Both the position numbers and the translations under genes were made by a program. This document shows, in pieces, positions 17,886 to 27,058 of a stretch of DNA of 64,000 nucleotides. The stretch comes from Paenibacillus sp. HGH0039 (lineage in GTDB: Bacteria; Bacillota; Bacilli; Paenibacillales; NBRC-103111), in assembly GCF_000411255.1 (NCBI RefSeq), contig NZ_KE150413.1:2270580-2334579 (forward strand), read 5' to 3'. A model generated the notes under the pieces. It was not told where the DNA came from, did no database searches, and was given only the letters and a program-made list of their open reading frames with translations. Position 1 is the stretch's first letter. Each line of letters opens with the position of its first letter.

Positions 17886-19631
17886 TTAGGAATAAATCGG
17901 CAGAATTACGGTGAATTGGATCGTGTTCGCTCCGGAAATCTCAGCGGAGACCGTTCCTTTGTACCGCTGAACAAGCTGATTTACGATGGCCAGACCGAGG
18001 CCTTTGTGGACGCCGTCTTTTTTCGTGGAGTAACCGCTTGTGAACATGGCCTGCAGATCCTTCTCGGACAAGCTTTTGCTGATATGGTTGGATAGCTTGA
18101 AGATCAGTTGGTTCTCTTCCGTATAGCCGAGAAGATGCACGTTCCGTTGCTCCACGTTCATTCCGCTCACTTCGTCGAAAGCGTTGTCGATCAAATTACC
18201 TAAAATTTTCACGAGATCGACGGATTTCAGTCCGGAAATGCTCGTGAGATCGTCCGCCAAGTCCAGCTCGTAAGTGAAGTTGATTTTTCTCAATTGCGAC
18301 TGCGTAATCTTGGAACTGATCAGGGAAGCGAGGGCCGGATGCCCGACATGGACGATGCTGTTGACGAGTCTGGTTTCTTCCACAAGCTCGTGGATATATT
18401 TCTTGGTCTCTTCGAACTTTTTTAACTGGACCATACAGCTGATAGTGGTCAAATGGTTGGTAAAATCGTGATTCTGTCCTTTGATCGCGACCATCAGACT
18501 ATTCATTTCATCCGTATAATTCTCTTGGATCGTCTGGGCGACGGCGTCTTTCGTCCGGTTAACCCCTTTGTAAATAAAATAGACCATGATCAGGCTGGCA
18601 ATCGAAACCGAAACGATGACGAGGAAGAAATTCAGCAGCTGTTTGTTCAAGGAGTTGTGAATATACTCCATGTCGTTGACCAGGCCGATTACGTAAGGGA
18701 ACTGAACGCGTTCGCTCTTAACCGGATAAAAAATTTTCAGCACGTTTTTGTCGTTGATTTTCGTAGGGAAAAAGATCGGCTTATCGAGTTTAACGGCCTG
18801 TTCGATCAGGGAGACGTCCTCCGGCGACCTGCTATTGTACTGGCCGAACAAAATTTTGCGTTCGGAGTACCGGATGTTTTTGGACCCGTTCGTTACGGTA
18901 TAAAAGCTCGGATCGTCATCGGGCTTGGAGAAGGTACGCGGATTGAATCCGGTAATTTCGAGCAGGCTTTTGTTGTTCTTTAACGTCTCCGCAACGATAA
19001 ACTCCGAGCCGTCGTTCTGATCGAACTGCTCGATGAGAGAGCTGTTCATCGTCGGATTAATGATATAGTCGGTCGTTCCGTCGTAGTAGAAGCCGAATTT
19101 GTTTCTTTTTGAACCGGGATTGGAGGCGGAACCCGATATTTTACCCGCCCAGAAGCTCTGAAGCGTGGTGCCTTCGGATACGGTAACCGTTTCCAGTCTG
19201 AACAGCTGTTCGAGCGCTGTCCGGTAATTGCCCCAATATTTCGCATTCAGGTTGATTTCCTTGGGATCCGAGGAACGGACGCTGACAATCTCATCCCCGA
19301 TTTGGGCGAATAAGGTGAGATTGCTTACGTTATATTTGACTCTGAGCTCCGCCAGCATGCTGTTGTCGATATCCCGGTAACGGGAAGGCAGAGCGGCTTT
19401 GACGCCGAGGGACACTTGCCTTAACGAATCGGACAAGAGTTTATCCCGGGCTTGAGACGAATATTCCACGTGGTCAATGCTTAACTGGATTTGCTGGGAA
19501 AGAGAAAACAGCTCCGTTTCCATGTTCGCCGTTAGGGATTTCTTCGTGGAATAATAAAAGACGCTGTCATTGATGAGCAAAATGGCCAGAATAACAGCTA
19601 AAAACAGGGCGGATAATCGTTTTATAGACAT
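17886..19631 (-). CDS. Orphan sensor histidine kinase, AgrC/CitA-like core
   Basis: 581 aa. Membrane helices at about 8-26 and 335-360 bracket a ~300-residue extracytoplasmic sensor. The cytoplasmic part has a phosphoacceptor helix with GQNHDFTNHLTTI, the HDxxNHL form of AgrC/Spo0B-like kinases, and a GHKL ATPase with ILGNLIDNAFDE and GLGLAIVNQL. No response regulator is encoded beside it. The gene directly upstream on the other strand is the sugar-importer lipoprotein, so a link to that system is possible but unproven. Confidence 0.85.
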   Translation of the reverse strand: MSIKRLSALFLAVILAILLINDSVFYYSTKKSLTANMETELFSLSQQIQLSIDHVEYSSQARDKLLSDSLRQVSLGVKAALPSRYRDIDNSMLAELRVKYNVSNLTLFAQIGDEIVSVRSSDPKEINLNAKYWGNYRTALEQLFRLETVTVSEGTTLQSFWAGKISGSASNPGSKRNKFGFYYDGTTDYIINPTMNSSLIEQFDQNDGSEFIVAETLKNNKSLLEITGFNPRTFSKPDDDPSFYTVTNGSKNIRYSERKILFGQYNSRSPEDVSLIEQAVKLDKPIFFPTKINDKNVLKIFYPVKSERVQFPYVIGLVNDMEYIHNSLNKQLLNFFLVIVSVSIASLIMVYFIYKGVNRTKDAVAQTIQENYTDEMNSLMVAIKGQNHDFTNHLTTISCMVQLKKFEETKKYIHELVEETRLVNSIVHVGHPALASLISSKITQSQLRKINFTYELDLADDLTSISGLKSVDLVKILGNLIDNAFDEVSGMNVEQRNVHLLGYTEENQLIFKLSNHISKSLSEKDLQAMFTSGYSTKKDGVHKGLGLAIVNQLVQRYKGTVSAEISGANTIQFTVILPIYS

Positions 19632-19949
19632 TTTCTAGTTCCCTTCGACCGCATAGTTCCTTCATCATTCTAAGTTATTCGACCCCGTTCTACAATATCA
19701 AAAACTGGGTGAGTTCACACAAGATAGGAACGGGGAGCAAAGCCGTTAAAAAGCGGAGATCCGAGGCTTTATGCGGCATAGCCCGGCGTGCCCGGCGCTT
19801 TATTGAACAAAGGTCAGTCAAGAGGTGTATACGAATGTAAATAGGAGTATATGGAAGCGCGGCACCCCGTTTCTTATACTTAAGCTACGCAAGGAACGAG
19901 AGGCCGGTCATAGCGGCCCGCACAGGAACAATACCCAGGAGGGATTGCA
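19632..19949. other. Promoter region between the orphan kinase and the sugar importer
   Basis: Non-coding. The strongest match is TTGAAC (19803-19808) followed by TATACG-type sequence at 19828, with poor spacing. A half match to a catabolite-repression site (TGGAAGCGCG at 19852) is not convincing. The importer ribosome site AGGAGGG lies at the right end. Confidence 0.4.
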
Positions 19950-21575
19950 TTGAGCAGAAAAAACAGACATAAAGGGCTGCTGCCGGCCGCCGTCATCGCC
20001 GCGATGTTAACGGTTACAGCATGCAGCGGCACGGCGCCCGAAGAGGCGAAAACGCCGGAAACGGGCGGAGTCATGGAGGTATCCACGGTCCGGGCAAGCG
20101 ATCCGTATCTGAAATTCGATCCGGGCGAAACCTTTGACAACAATGCGGTTTACGCGGCGTACGAGAAAGAAACCGGGGTTAAAATCATCAACAAATGGGT
20201 GGCGGACGGAAGCCAGTTCGCGGAAAAGCTGAAAATGTCCATCGCTTCCAACGAGATTCCCGATTTCTTTCCCGTAGATGCCGCGCAGCTTCAGCAGCTT
20301 ATCGAAGCGGACATGATCTTGGATCTGACACCCGTATACGACAAGGTCGCCACCGAAAACACAAAGAAAATGATGACCATGGACGGCGGCCTCCAGATGA
20401 AATCGGCCACGTTCGACGGCAAGCTGATGGCGATTCCCTCCACATCCAATCCTTATTACGCCCAGTTCTTGTGGGTGCGGACGGACTGGCTGAAGAAATT
20501 GAACCTACCCGAGCCGAAAACGATGGAGGACGTTGCCAAAATCGCGGAGGCTTTTAAAACGAAGGACCCCGGAGGAACGGGAAAAGCTTACGGCCTGGCC
20601 TTCAACAAGAATCTGTTCGACGGCGCCCTTGGTATCACGGGTTTCCTGAACGGATATCACGCCTACACGAACCAGTGGCTGGATGACGGAACCGGCAAGC
20701 TCCAGTTCGGGGATGTTCAGCCGCAGATGAAAGACGCGCTGCGAGGTCTTCAAGATCTGTACAAGAAAGGCCTGATCGATCCCGAGTTTGCGGTCAAGGA
20801 TGCGACTAAAGCTTCCGAAATGCTGTATAACGACAGCATCGGCATGGTCTACGGGGCGGAATGGATGCCGGCCCAACTGGCGAGCGGAGCGGTCAAGGAC
20901 GGCAAAGTCGTGCAGGAGTGGGGCGTGTTCCCGCTTCCTTCCTCGGACGGCAAACCCGCCAAGTCCCAAATCGGGCTGGGCGTGGATAAGTACTACGTCG
21001 TGTCCAAGAAAGCGAAACATCCGGAGGCGGTCATCAAGCTGCTGAACCATTGGATCGTCGTGAACAACAGCCAGAGCGAAGAGAGCAAGGTGTACGAATT
21101 CGGCAAAGACAAAGTGGAAAAATCGAGCAACTACTGGCTGCTGAACCCGATTTTCGTCAATAACCAGACGAACAATAACGGGGAAGTTCTTCCCGATGCG
21201 ATCGCGAACAAAGACGAAAGCAAGCTGCAAACGAAAGATCAGAAGACCCGCTACGGGCGCGCCATGAAATACGTTAACGGAGATACGAGCCTCTGGTGGG
21301 AGTACTTGATTTCGGGACCCCATGGCGCCGTCTCGCTGTATCCGGAAATGAAGAAGAACAACCAGTTTGAACAGAACAAGTTTTACGGAGCGCCGACACC
21401 GACCATGGTGGAAAAAGGAGCGATTTTGAACAAAAAGCGGGATGAAGTGTTCGTCAAAATCATCATGAATCAGGTGCCGGTCGATGAATTCGACAAATTC
21501 GTTGCGGATTGGAAAAGCATGGGCGGCAACGAGATCACAAAAGAAGTCAATGACTGGTACAACAAGAACAAATAG
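19950..21575 (+). CDS. ABC sugar importer, extracellular substrate-binding lipoprotein
   Basis: 541 aa, typical of the long LplA-type binding proteins of Paenibacillus. TTG 19950 follows CAGGAGGG. The signal peptide ends in a lipobox with Cys25 (VTACSG), so the mature protein is membrane-anchored outside the cell. The body has the family 1 solute-binding features, e.g. an EIPDFFPVDAAQ region, and many Trp/Tyr residues suited to binding an oligosaccharide. The two permease genes follow after an intercistronic terminator. As usual for this class no ATPase gene is present, so a shared MsmX-like ATPase elsewhere is expected. Confidence 0.9.
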   Translation: MSRKNRHKGLLPAAVIAAMLTVTACSGTAPEEAKTPETGGVMEVSTVRASDPYLKFDPGETFDNNAVYAAYEKETGVKIINKWVADGSQFAEKLKMSIASNEIPDFFPVDAAQLQQLIEADMILDLTPVYDKVATENTKKMMTMDGGLQMKSATFDGKLMAIPSTSNPYYAQFLWVRTDWLKKLNLPEPKTMEDVAKIAEAFKTKDPGGTGKAYGLAFNKNLFDGALGITGFLNGYHAYTNQWLDDGTGKLQFGDVQPQMKDALRGLQDLYKKGLIDPEFAVKDATKASEMLYNDSIGMVYGAEWMPAQLASGAVKDGKVVQEWGVFPLPSSDGKPAKSQIGLGVDKYYVVSKKAKHPEAVIKLLNHWIVVNNSQSEESKVYEFGKDKVEKSSNYWLLNPIFVNNQTNNNGEVLPDAIANKDESKLQTKDQKTRYGRAMKYVNGDTSLWWEYLISGPHGAVSLYPEMKKNNQFEQNKFYGAPTPTMVEKGAILNKKRDEVFVKIIMNQVPVDEFDKFVADWKSMGGNEITKEVNDWYNKNK

Positions 21576-21619
21576 GGCGGCCGCCGCCCGTACGGGTGAG
21601 TTCAGTCAAAATCCTTCAA

Positions 21620-21651
21620 GGGGGATCGGAAAGGATGCGATCCCTCTTTTT
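21620..21651 (+). terminator. Intercistronic terminator between binding protein and permeases
   Basis: GGGGGATCG (21620-21628) pairs with CGATCCCTC (21638-21646) around a 9-base loop, followed by five T. It would cut most transcripts after the binding-protein gene and lower permease expression. It also argues against permease starts upstream of 21651. Confidence 0.75.
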
Positions 21652-21685
21652 CTATCTACATGAAGCTGATAAGGCAGGTGAGGGT

Positions 21686-22591
21686 ATGCATACGAGGTTT
21701 CGGACTTGGAGGCGGGAATGGCCTCTTCATCTGATGGTAGTGCCGGGTCTGATTATCGTGATTATATTCAGCTATATCCCGATGGCGGGAATTATGATGG
21801 CTTTTCAGAAATTCATCCCGTCCAAAGGGCTGTTCGGTTCACCTTTCGTGGGATTGAAAAATTTTCGTTTCCTGATGGAATACCCCGATATCGGACAAAT
21901 TTTTTTCAACACCCTGTTTATTGCGACGATGAAAATAGCGGCGGGTTTAATCGTGCCCATTACGATCGCCATTCTTCTCAATGAACTGAGCAGGCAGTGG
22001 ATCAAACGGACGTTTCAGACGCTCGTCTATCTGCCGCATTTTATGTCCTGGGTGCTGCTGAGCGGCATTCTGATCGACGTGCTTTCGCCGTCGTCGGGGA
22101 TCGTCAACCAGCTTCTCGGCGTCTTCGGGATGAAGCCCGTTTTTTTTCTTGGAGATAATGCCTGGTTTCCTTATGTGATGGTCGTGTCGGACGTATGGAA
22201 GGAGTTCGGTTTCGGCACCATCGTGTATCTGGCTGCCCTTACCGGCATCAATCCGTCGCTGTATGAGGCTGCGGAGATGGATGGAGCGGGCCGGTGGAAG
22301 CAGACCCTCTACATCACGCTTCCGGGAATGATGCCGATCATCGTGCTCATGCTTACGCTGAACATCGGCAACGTGCTCAATGCCGGGTTCGACCAGATTT
22401 TCAATCTGTACAGCCCTCAAGTTTATGAAAGCGCGGACATTATCGACACGTTCGTCTTCCGCATGGGGGTGCAGCAGTCACAGTTCGGTTTCGCTACGGC
22501 GGTCGGACTTCTGAAGTCGATCGTTTCTTTCGTTCTGATTTCGGTATCGTACCTGCTTGCTTACCGTTTCGCCAATTACCGGATCTTCTGA
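21686..22591 (+). CDS. ABC sugar importer permease, LplB type
   Basis: 301 aa with six predicted membrane helices. The EAA loop that docks the ATPase reads EAAEMDGAGRWKQTLYITLP. ATG 21686 is chosen because the frame upstream (possible ATG 21635) runs through the terminator hairpin and adds 17 residues absent from LplB-type proteins; AGGTGAGGG precedes it. The stop overlaps the ribosome site of the next gene. Confidence 0.9.
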   Translation: MHTRFRTWRREWPLHLMVVPGLIIVIIFSYIPMAGIMMAFQKFIPSKGLFGSPFVGLKNFRFLMEYPDIGQIFFNTLFIATMKIAAGLIVPITIAILLNELSRQWIKRTFQTLVYLPHFMSWVLLSGILIDVLSPSSGIVNQLLGVFGMKPVFFLGDNAWFPYVMVVSDVWKEFGFGTIVYLAALTGINPSLYEAAEMDGAGRWKQTLYITLPGMMPIIVLMLTLNIGNVLNAGFDQIFNLYSPQVYESADIIDTFVFRMGVQQSQFGFATAVGLLKSIVSFVLISVSYLLAYRFANYRIF

Positions 22592-22603
22592 GGAGGGATT
22601 GCC

Positions 22604-23488
22604 TTGCGCCACAACTTGACCATGGGCAGGAGACTATTTTTAATCGGAAACGTCGTGTTCCTGGCCCTGATTTCTTTCGCGTGCCTTACGCCCATTATTC
22701 ACATCCTGGCCATCTCGCTCAGTTCGGGAGCGGCGGCCTCCGCCGGGAAGGTTCTGCTGTGGCCGGTCGACTTTACGACGGCCGCCTATGATAACGTGTT
22801 CGGCAAGCCGGAATACTTGCGGGCGTTCTGGATCTCGGTCCAGCGGGTCGTGCTGGGTACGGCGATCAGCATGTTTCTGACGATCCTCACGGCGTATCCG
22901 TTGTCGAAGGACCCCCGCGTGTTCCGCATGCGCACCTTTTACGTCTGGGTCTTCGTCTTTACGATTTTGTTCAGCGGTGGGCTTATTCCGTGGTACATGA
23001 CGATCAAAACGCTCGGCCTGATCGATACGGTCTGGGCGCTGGTTCTTCCGGGTGCGCTGCCCGTATTTAATGTGATTCTCCTGCTGAACTTTTACCGGAG
23101 TCTGCCGAAGGAACTCGAGGAATCGGCCCGGATCGACGGCGCCGGCCATTTTGCGACCTTGTGGAAGATTTATGCTCCGCTTTCTCTTCCCGCACTGGCG
23201 ACGACGGGCTTATTCACGGTGGTCGGCCACTGGAACAGCTGGTTTGACGGTATGATTCTTATGAACCATCCCGATAAATATCCGCTGCAGACCTTCCTGC
23301 AAACCATTATCATTAACATGGATTTCCGGTTTATCAAAGCGCAGGACGCCGAACTGCTGGTTAAACTGTCGGACCGCACCAGCAAAGCCGCCCAGATTTT
23401 CGTCGCCGCTTTTCCCGTTCTACTGGTGTATCCGTTCCTTCAGCGTTTTTTCATTAAAGGAATTGTGATGGGGAGTGTCAAAGAATAA
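22604..23488 (+). CDS. ABC sugar importer permease, YtcP type
   Basis: 294 aa, six membrane helices, with the EAA-type loop LEESARIDGAGHFATLWKIY. TTG 22604 has AGGAGGG (22591-22597) six bases upstream. It forms the heterodimeric channel with the preceding permease. Confidence 0.9.
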   Translation: MRHNLTMGRRLFLIGNVVFLALISFACLTPIIHILAISLSSGAAASAGKVLLWPVDFTTAAYDNVFGKPEYLRAFWISVQRVVLGTAISMFLTILTAYPLSKDPRVFRMRTFYVWVFVFTILFSGGLIPWYMTIKTLGLIDTVWALVLPGALPVFNVILLLNFYRSLPKELEESARIDGAGHFATLWKIYAPLSLPALATTGLFTVVGHWNSWFDGMILMNHPDKYPLQTFLQTIIINMDFRFIKAQDAELLVKLSDRTSKAAQIFVAAFPVLLVYPFLQRFFIKGIVMGSVKE

Positions 23489-23524
23489 CGGGACGGGCAT
23501 TCAAGCGTAAGGGGAGCGGTATTC

Positions 23525-25255
23525 ATGAAACTCAATCTCAGCCTGCAGGACTCCTCCATTTTCAAAAAAATTATGGCGGTATTTATGGCCGCCCTGATTC
23601 CGATCATGGCCATCACCTGGCTGATTAACGAAAAGGGGTCGGAGAGCATCCGCCAGGAAAGGTCCCAGTCCATCCTGAATACGACCCGGTATTATCTGGA
23701 TTCGCTGGACAAGGAAGCGGACCGGATCAACCGGTTTCTGCCGAATTACGTCACGGACAGCGATTTGCAGGAAATCGCGGCCATGGGCAATGAGTTGTCG
23801 GATTACGACCGTTCCGAGAAAATACTCGGTATTCAGAAGCGCCTGAATCTGACCAAGGATTCCAGCGCGTTTATTCAGGAAGTGAAAGCCTATGTGCCGC
23901 TTATTCAGCGGACGCTGCTCAGCGTCAAGTACGATACCTTCGTGGATTGGGAGGAATATGAAGCGCTCCAACTGCGAAATAAGCGGGCCGACGAGCCGTT
24001 TATCTTCTGGGACGACCGGTTGTTCCTGAGCATGCAGGTGCCGTCGAATTCGACCCGGGAGCCGTTGTATGTCATCGGCGTCGAGCTGTCGACGGCCAAG
24101 ATCAGGCAGTCGCTGGCGCAGATCAGCGGCTCCTTCGGCGGGGAAACCCTGCTGATCAACACGGATCGCGGGTGGAATTTTCAGAGCGGGAATGACCCGC
24201 GGCTGCTGACGGCGGCGAAAGCTTTTATCGGGGAGAAAAGCGCGGAAGGGAACAAACAGGGCTACGAGACGATTACCGTAGGCAGCGACCGGTATTTGGC
24301 GGTGTACAACTACTCGGCCCTGTGGAACTCGTACTCGGTCAGCTGCATTCCCGAAAAAACGCTGCTCGGCCCCATCCAGACTTATCGTGTATGGTTCAGG
24401 TGGGCGTGCGTTCTGGCGGTTGCGGTGGTCCTGTTCTTCTCGTTCTTCCTGTTCCGGCTGATTTACCGGCCGCTGTTAAAGCTGGTGCAGTCGTTCAGAC
24501 GCGTCCAGCAAAACCGGCTGGAGCTTATTCCGGTCGACCGGGGCAACGACGAATTCGGGTATTTGTACCATGCGTTCAATCAGACGATCCATTCGCTGCG
24601 GGAGCTGATCGAGCAAAATTACGAGCAGCAAATCCGCAGTCAGCGTTCGGAGCTGAAACGGCTGCAGTCCCAGATTAATCCGCACTTTTTGTATAACTGC
24701 TTCTTCGTCCTGTGCCGCCTGATTAAATCGGAGCATAAGGAGAAAGCGTACCAGTTCTGCTTGTACATCGGGGATTATTTTCATTTTATTACCCGCAACG
24801 ACGAGGATGAAATTCCGCTTTCGCTTGAAATCAATCATTCGCGCACCTATGTGGATATGCAAAAAGTGTGCTACGGGGACCGCATTGAAGCGGTGTTCGA
24901 GGTAGAGGAGTTTGACACGCGCGTCCCCCGGCTTATCCTGCAGCCGATTATAGAGAACGCTTACAAACACGCGCTCGGAAGCACGCCCGGCGCCGGGTTT
25001 CTCCGGATCTGGAGCAGGATGGACGCCAAAGGCATTACCATCTATGTGGAAGACAACGGTACGACCTTGACGGACGAAGAACTCGGCAAACTCCGCAGAC
25101 GTCTTGCGGACGGAAATCACGAGCTTGAAGAGACGACCGGTCTCGTGAACGTTCACCGGAGAATCCAGCTGCGCTACGGACAGGGCTACGGGATTACGGT
25201 GGACAGATCGGAGCTGGGCGGCCTGAAAGCAGGCATTCACATCGGAAACAGCTAG
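23525..25255 (+). CDS. Sensor histidine kinase, YesM family
   Basis: 576 aa. A membrane helix (about 14-36), a ~250-residue extracellular Cache-like sensor, a second helix (about 290-312), a HAMP domain, and a His_kinase domain with QSQINPHFLYNCFFVL, whose His is the phosphorylation site. The ATPase follows with QPIIENAYKHAL. YesM kinases sense sugars or polysaccharide breakdown products, often with the importer encoded beside them. The next gene, 13 bases downstream, encodes its response regulator. Confidence 0.92.
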   Translation: MKLNLSLQDSSIFKKIMAVFMAALIPIMAITWLINEKGSESIRQERSQSILNTTRYYLDSLDKEADRINRFLPNYVTDSDLQEIAAMGNELSDYDRSEKILGIQKRLNLTKDSSAFIQEVKAYVPLIQRTLLSVKYDTFVDWEEYEALQLRNKRADEPFIFWDDRLFLSMQVPSNSTREPLYVIGVELSTAKIRQSLAQISGSFGGETLLINTDRGWNFQSGNDPRLLTAAKAFIGEKSAEGNKQGYETITVGSDRYLAVYNYSALWNSYSVSCIPEKTLLGPIQTYRVWFRWACVLAVAVVLFFSFFLFRLIYRPLLKLVQSFRRVQQNRLELIPVDRGNDEFGYLYHAFNQTIHSLRELIEQNYEQQIRSQRSELKRLQSQINPHFLYNCFFVLCRLIKSEHKEKAYQFCLYIGDYFHFITRNDEDEIPLSLEINHSRTYVDMQKVCYGDRIEAVFEVEEFDTRVPRLILQPIIENAYKHALGSTPGAGFLRIWSRMDAKGITIYVEDNGTTLTDEELGKLRRRLADGNHELEETTGLVNVHRRIQLRYGQGYGITVDRSELGGLKAGIHIGNS

Positions 25256-25268
25256 AGGAGGAGACCGA

Positions 25269-26945
25269 ATGTACCGATTGCTGATTGTAGACGATATCCC
25301 GATTATCGTGGAGGGTCTGAAGGATCTTTTCGAAGAAACTACACAGCTTTCCCTGGAAATTCATACCGCGTATTCCGGAGAAGAGGCGCTGGGAGTATTG
25401 CGGAACAAGCGGATCGACCTTGTCATTTCGGATATTAAAATGCCCGGGCTGGAGGGCATCGGTCTGCTCCGGGAAATTAAAACGAATTGGCCTTCGTGCA
25501 AAGTGATCTTTCTGACCGGCTATAACGATTTTCAATATGTGCAGAGTGCGGTTAAATACGGCGGCTTCGATTATCTGCTGAAAATTGAAAGCGACGAGAA
25601 AATCATCGCCACCGTAACCCGGGCGATCGACAAGCTCGATGAAGAAAAAGCGCGTGAAGAGATGATTGAACGCGCGGAGGAAAGCATGAAGCGGGCGCTC
25701 CCTTCTCTCCAAAAAGAATATGTGAGCAGTCTGCTTCAGGGAAAAAGGCCGGCCGGGGAACAGCTTGACCGGCATTTCCGGGAGATCGGCATTCCGCTTC
25801 AAGGGGAAGAGCCGGTTTTGTTGCTTCTGGGAAGAGTGGACGTGTGGCGAGAAATGCTGACGCCGCCGGATAAAGCGCTCTTCGTGTATGCCGTACAAAA
25901 TATCGCGGAAGAGATTTTGTCTCCGGGTGCACGCGTGTACACCTATGTGTACGACCAGGTGAAAATCGCCTGGTTTATTCAGCCGGCGGAATCATCGTGT
26001 CCTGACACGGACGTTTCCCGGGATGGCTGGGACAGTACGCGGCGTTTTGTGGGAAATGCTCTTGAAACGATCCAACGGGCCTGCAAAAATCTGCTGAAGC
26101 TGCCGGTTTCTTTTGTGGTGGGCAAAAATCCGGTTCCCTGGGACGATATTTCCGACAAATTCCATGAGCTGAAATATACCTTTTTGTTCGGAGCGGGACT
26201 CGGAAATGAAATCATTTTAACGGAACCCGCGTCGGACAATCACGGGGAAACCGGCCACGCGCAGAAACGGAGCGAATTTTTTACGGCCGCCCGCGTGCAG
26301 CTGCTCGGAAAATGCCTGGAGAACGGTCACCGCTGCGAATTTTTTAACGTGTACAAGGAGATCAGCGATCTATGGGAAAGTGACGAATGGCCGTTTGAAC
26401 GGAAAAGAGAAGTGTATCATTCGCTTTCCGCCGTTTTTTTGGCGTATGTGAACAAAAATGACGAACTGAGGGCGTATCTGAACAGCAACCACGATTTGTC
26501 TACTTTGTTCCACTGTGAAGCGGATACGACCGTGGCGGCGCTCAAAGCGTATTTTTTGCAGACGGCGGAGCTCATATTCGATTGGAACGGCGAGCAGGCG
26601 GCTCATTTTCCGGACGAGCTTGTCCAGCGGGTTCATACTTACATAGCAGCCAATCTCGCGAAAGATATCTCGCTGAATGCCATTGCCGACCACGTCGGCC
26701 TTAATCCCTCGTACCTGTCGCGGCTTTATAAACAAATGACGGGGATCGGATTGTCCGATTACATTAACGATTACCGGAATTTGAAGGCCAAGGAGCTGCT
26801 GCTCGGCAGTCCGATGAGGGTAGGGGAAATCGCTTCTATGCTGGGCTACAATTCGGCTCTGGCTTTTATCCGTTTTTTCAAAAAGCAGAACGAATCCACT
26901 CCGCAGGAATACCGGAGCCGGCGGGCAAGCGGCGACAGCGGCTGA
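25269..26945 (+). CDS. Response regulator, YesN family (receiver + AraC HTH)
   Basis: 558 aa. The receiver (1-120) has VDDIPIIVEG and the phosphorylated Asp in LVISDIKMPG. A ~300-residue middle region follows, then a C-terminal AraC double helix-turn-helix (about 450-550) with SLNAIADHVGLNPSYLSRLY. It is expected to activate the importer operon upstream. AGGAGGAG precedes the ATG. Confidence 0.92.
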   Translation: MYRLLIVDDIPIIVEGLKDLFEETTQLSLEIHTAYSGEEALGVLRNKRIDLVISDIKMPGLEGIGLLREIKTNWPSCKVIFLTGYNDFQYVQSAVKYGGFDYLLKIESDEKIIATVTRAIDKLDEEKAREEMIERAEESMKRALPSLQKEYVSSLLQGKRPAGEQLDRHFREIGIPLQGEEPVLLLLGRVDVWREMLTPPDKALFVYAVQNIAEEILSPGARVYTYVYDQVKIAWFIQPAESSCPDTDVSRDGWDSTRRFVGNALETIQRACKNLLKLPVSFVVGKNPVPWDDISDKFHELKYTFLFGAGLGNEIILTEPASDNHGETGHAQKRSEFFTAARVQLLGKCLENGHRCEFFNVYKEISDLWESDEWPFERKREVYHSLSAVFLAYVNKNDELRAYLNSNHDLSTLFHCEADTTVAALKAYFLQTAELIFDWNGEQAAHFPDELVQRVHTYIAANLAKDISLNAIADHVGLNPSYLSRLYKQMTGIGLSDYINDYRNLKAKELLLGSPMRVGEIASMLGYNSALAFIRFFKKQNESTPQEYRSRRASGDSG

Positions 26946-27058
26946 TCGGCAGGCACACACGTCAACAGAAGTATATGAAAGTAACCAACGATCTCTTTAG
27001 GCCGAAGTCTCACTCTTGTACAATCGGAACATAAGCCGAAGCAAGAGGAGGAAGTAAA

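Noticed and set aside
19852-19865. Catabolite-repression-like TGGAAGCGCGGCAC before the sugar importer
   Set aside because: Only the left half fits the consensus; the right half does not mirror it.
21596-21685. Upstream starts for the first permease (including ATG 21635)
   Set aside because: This stretch forms the intercistronic terminator, and LplB-type proteins begin at the later Met.
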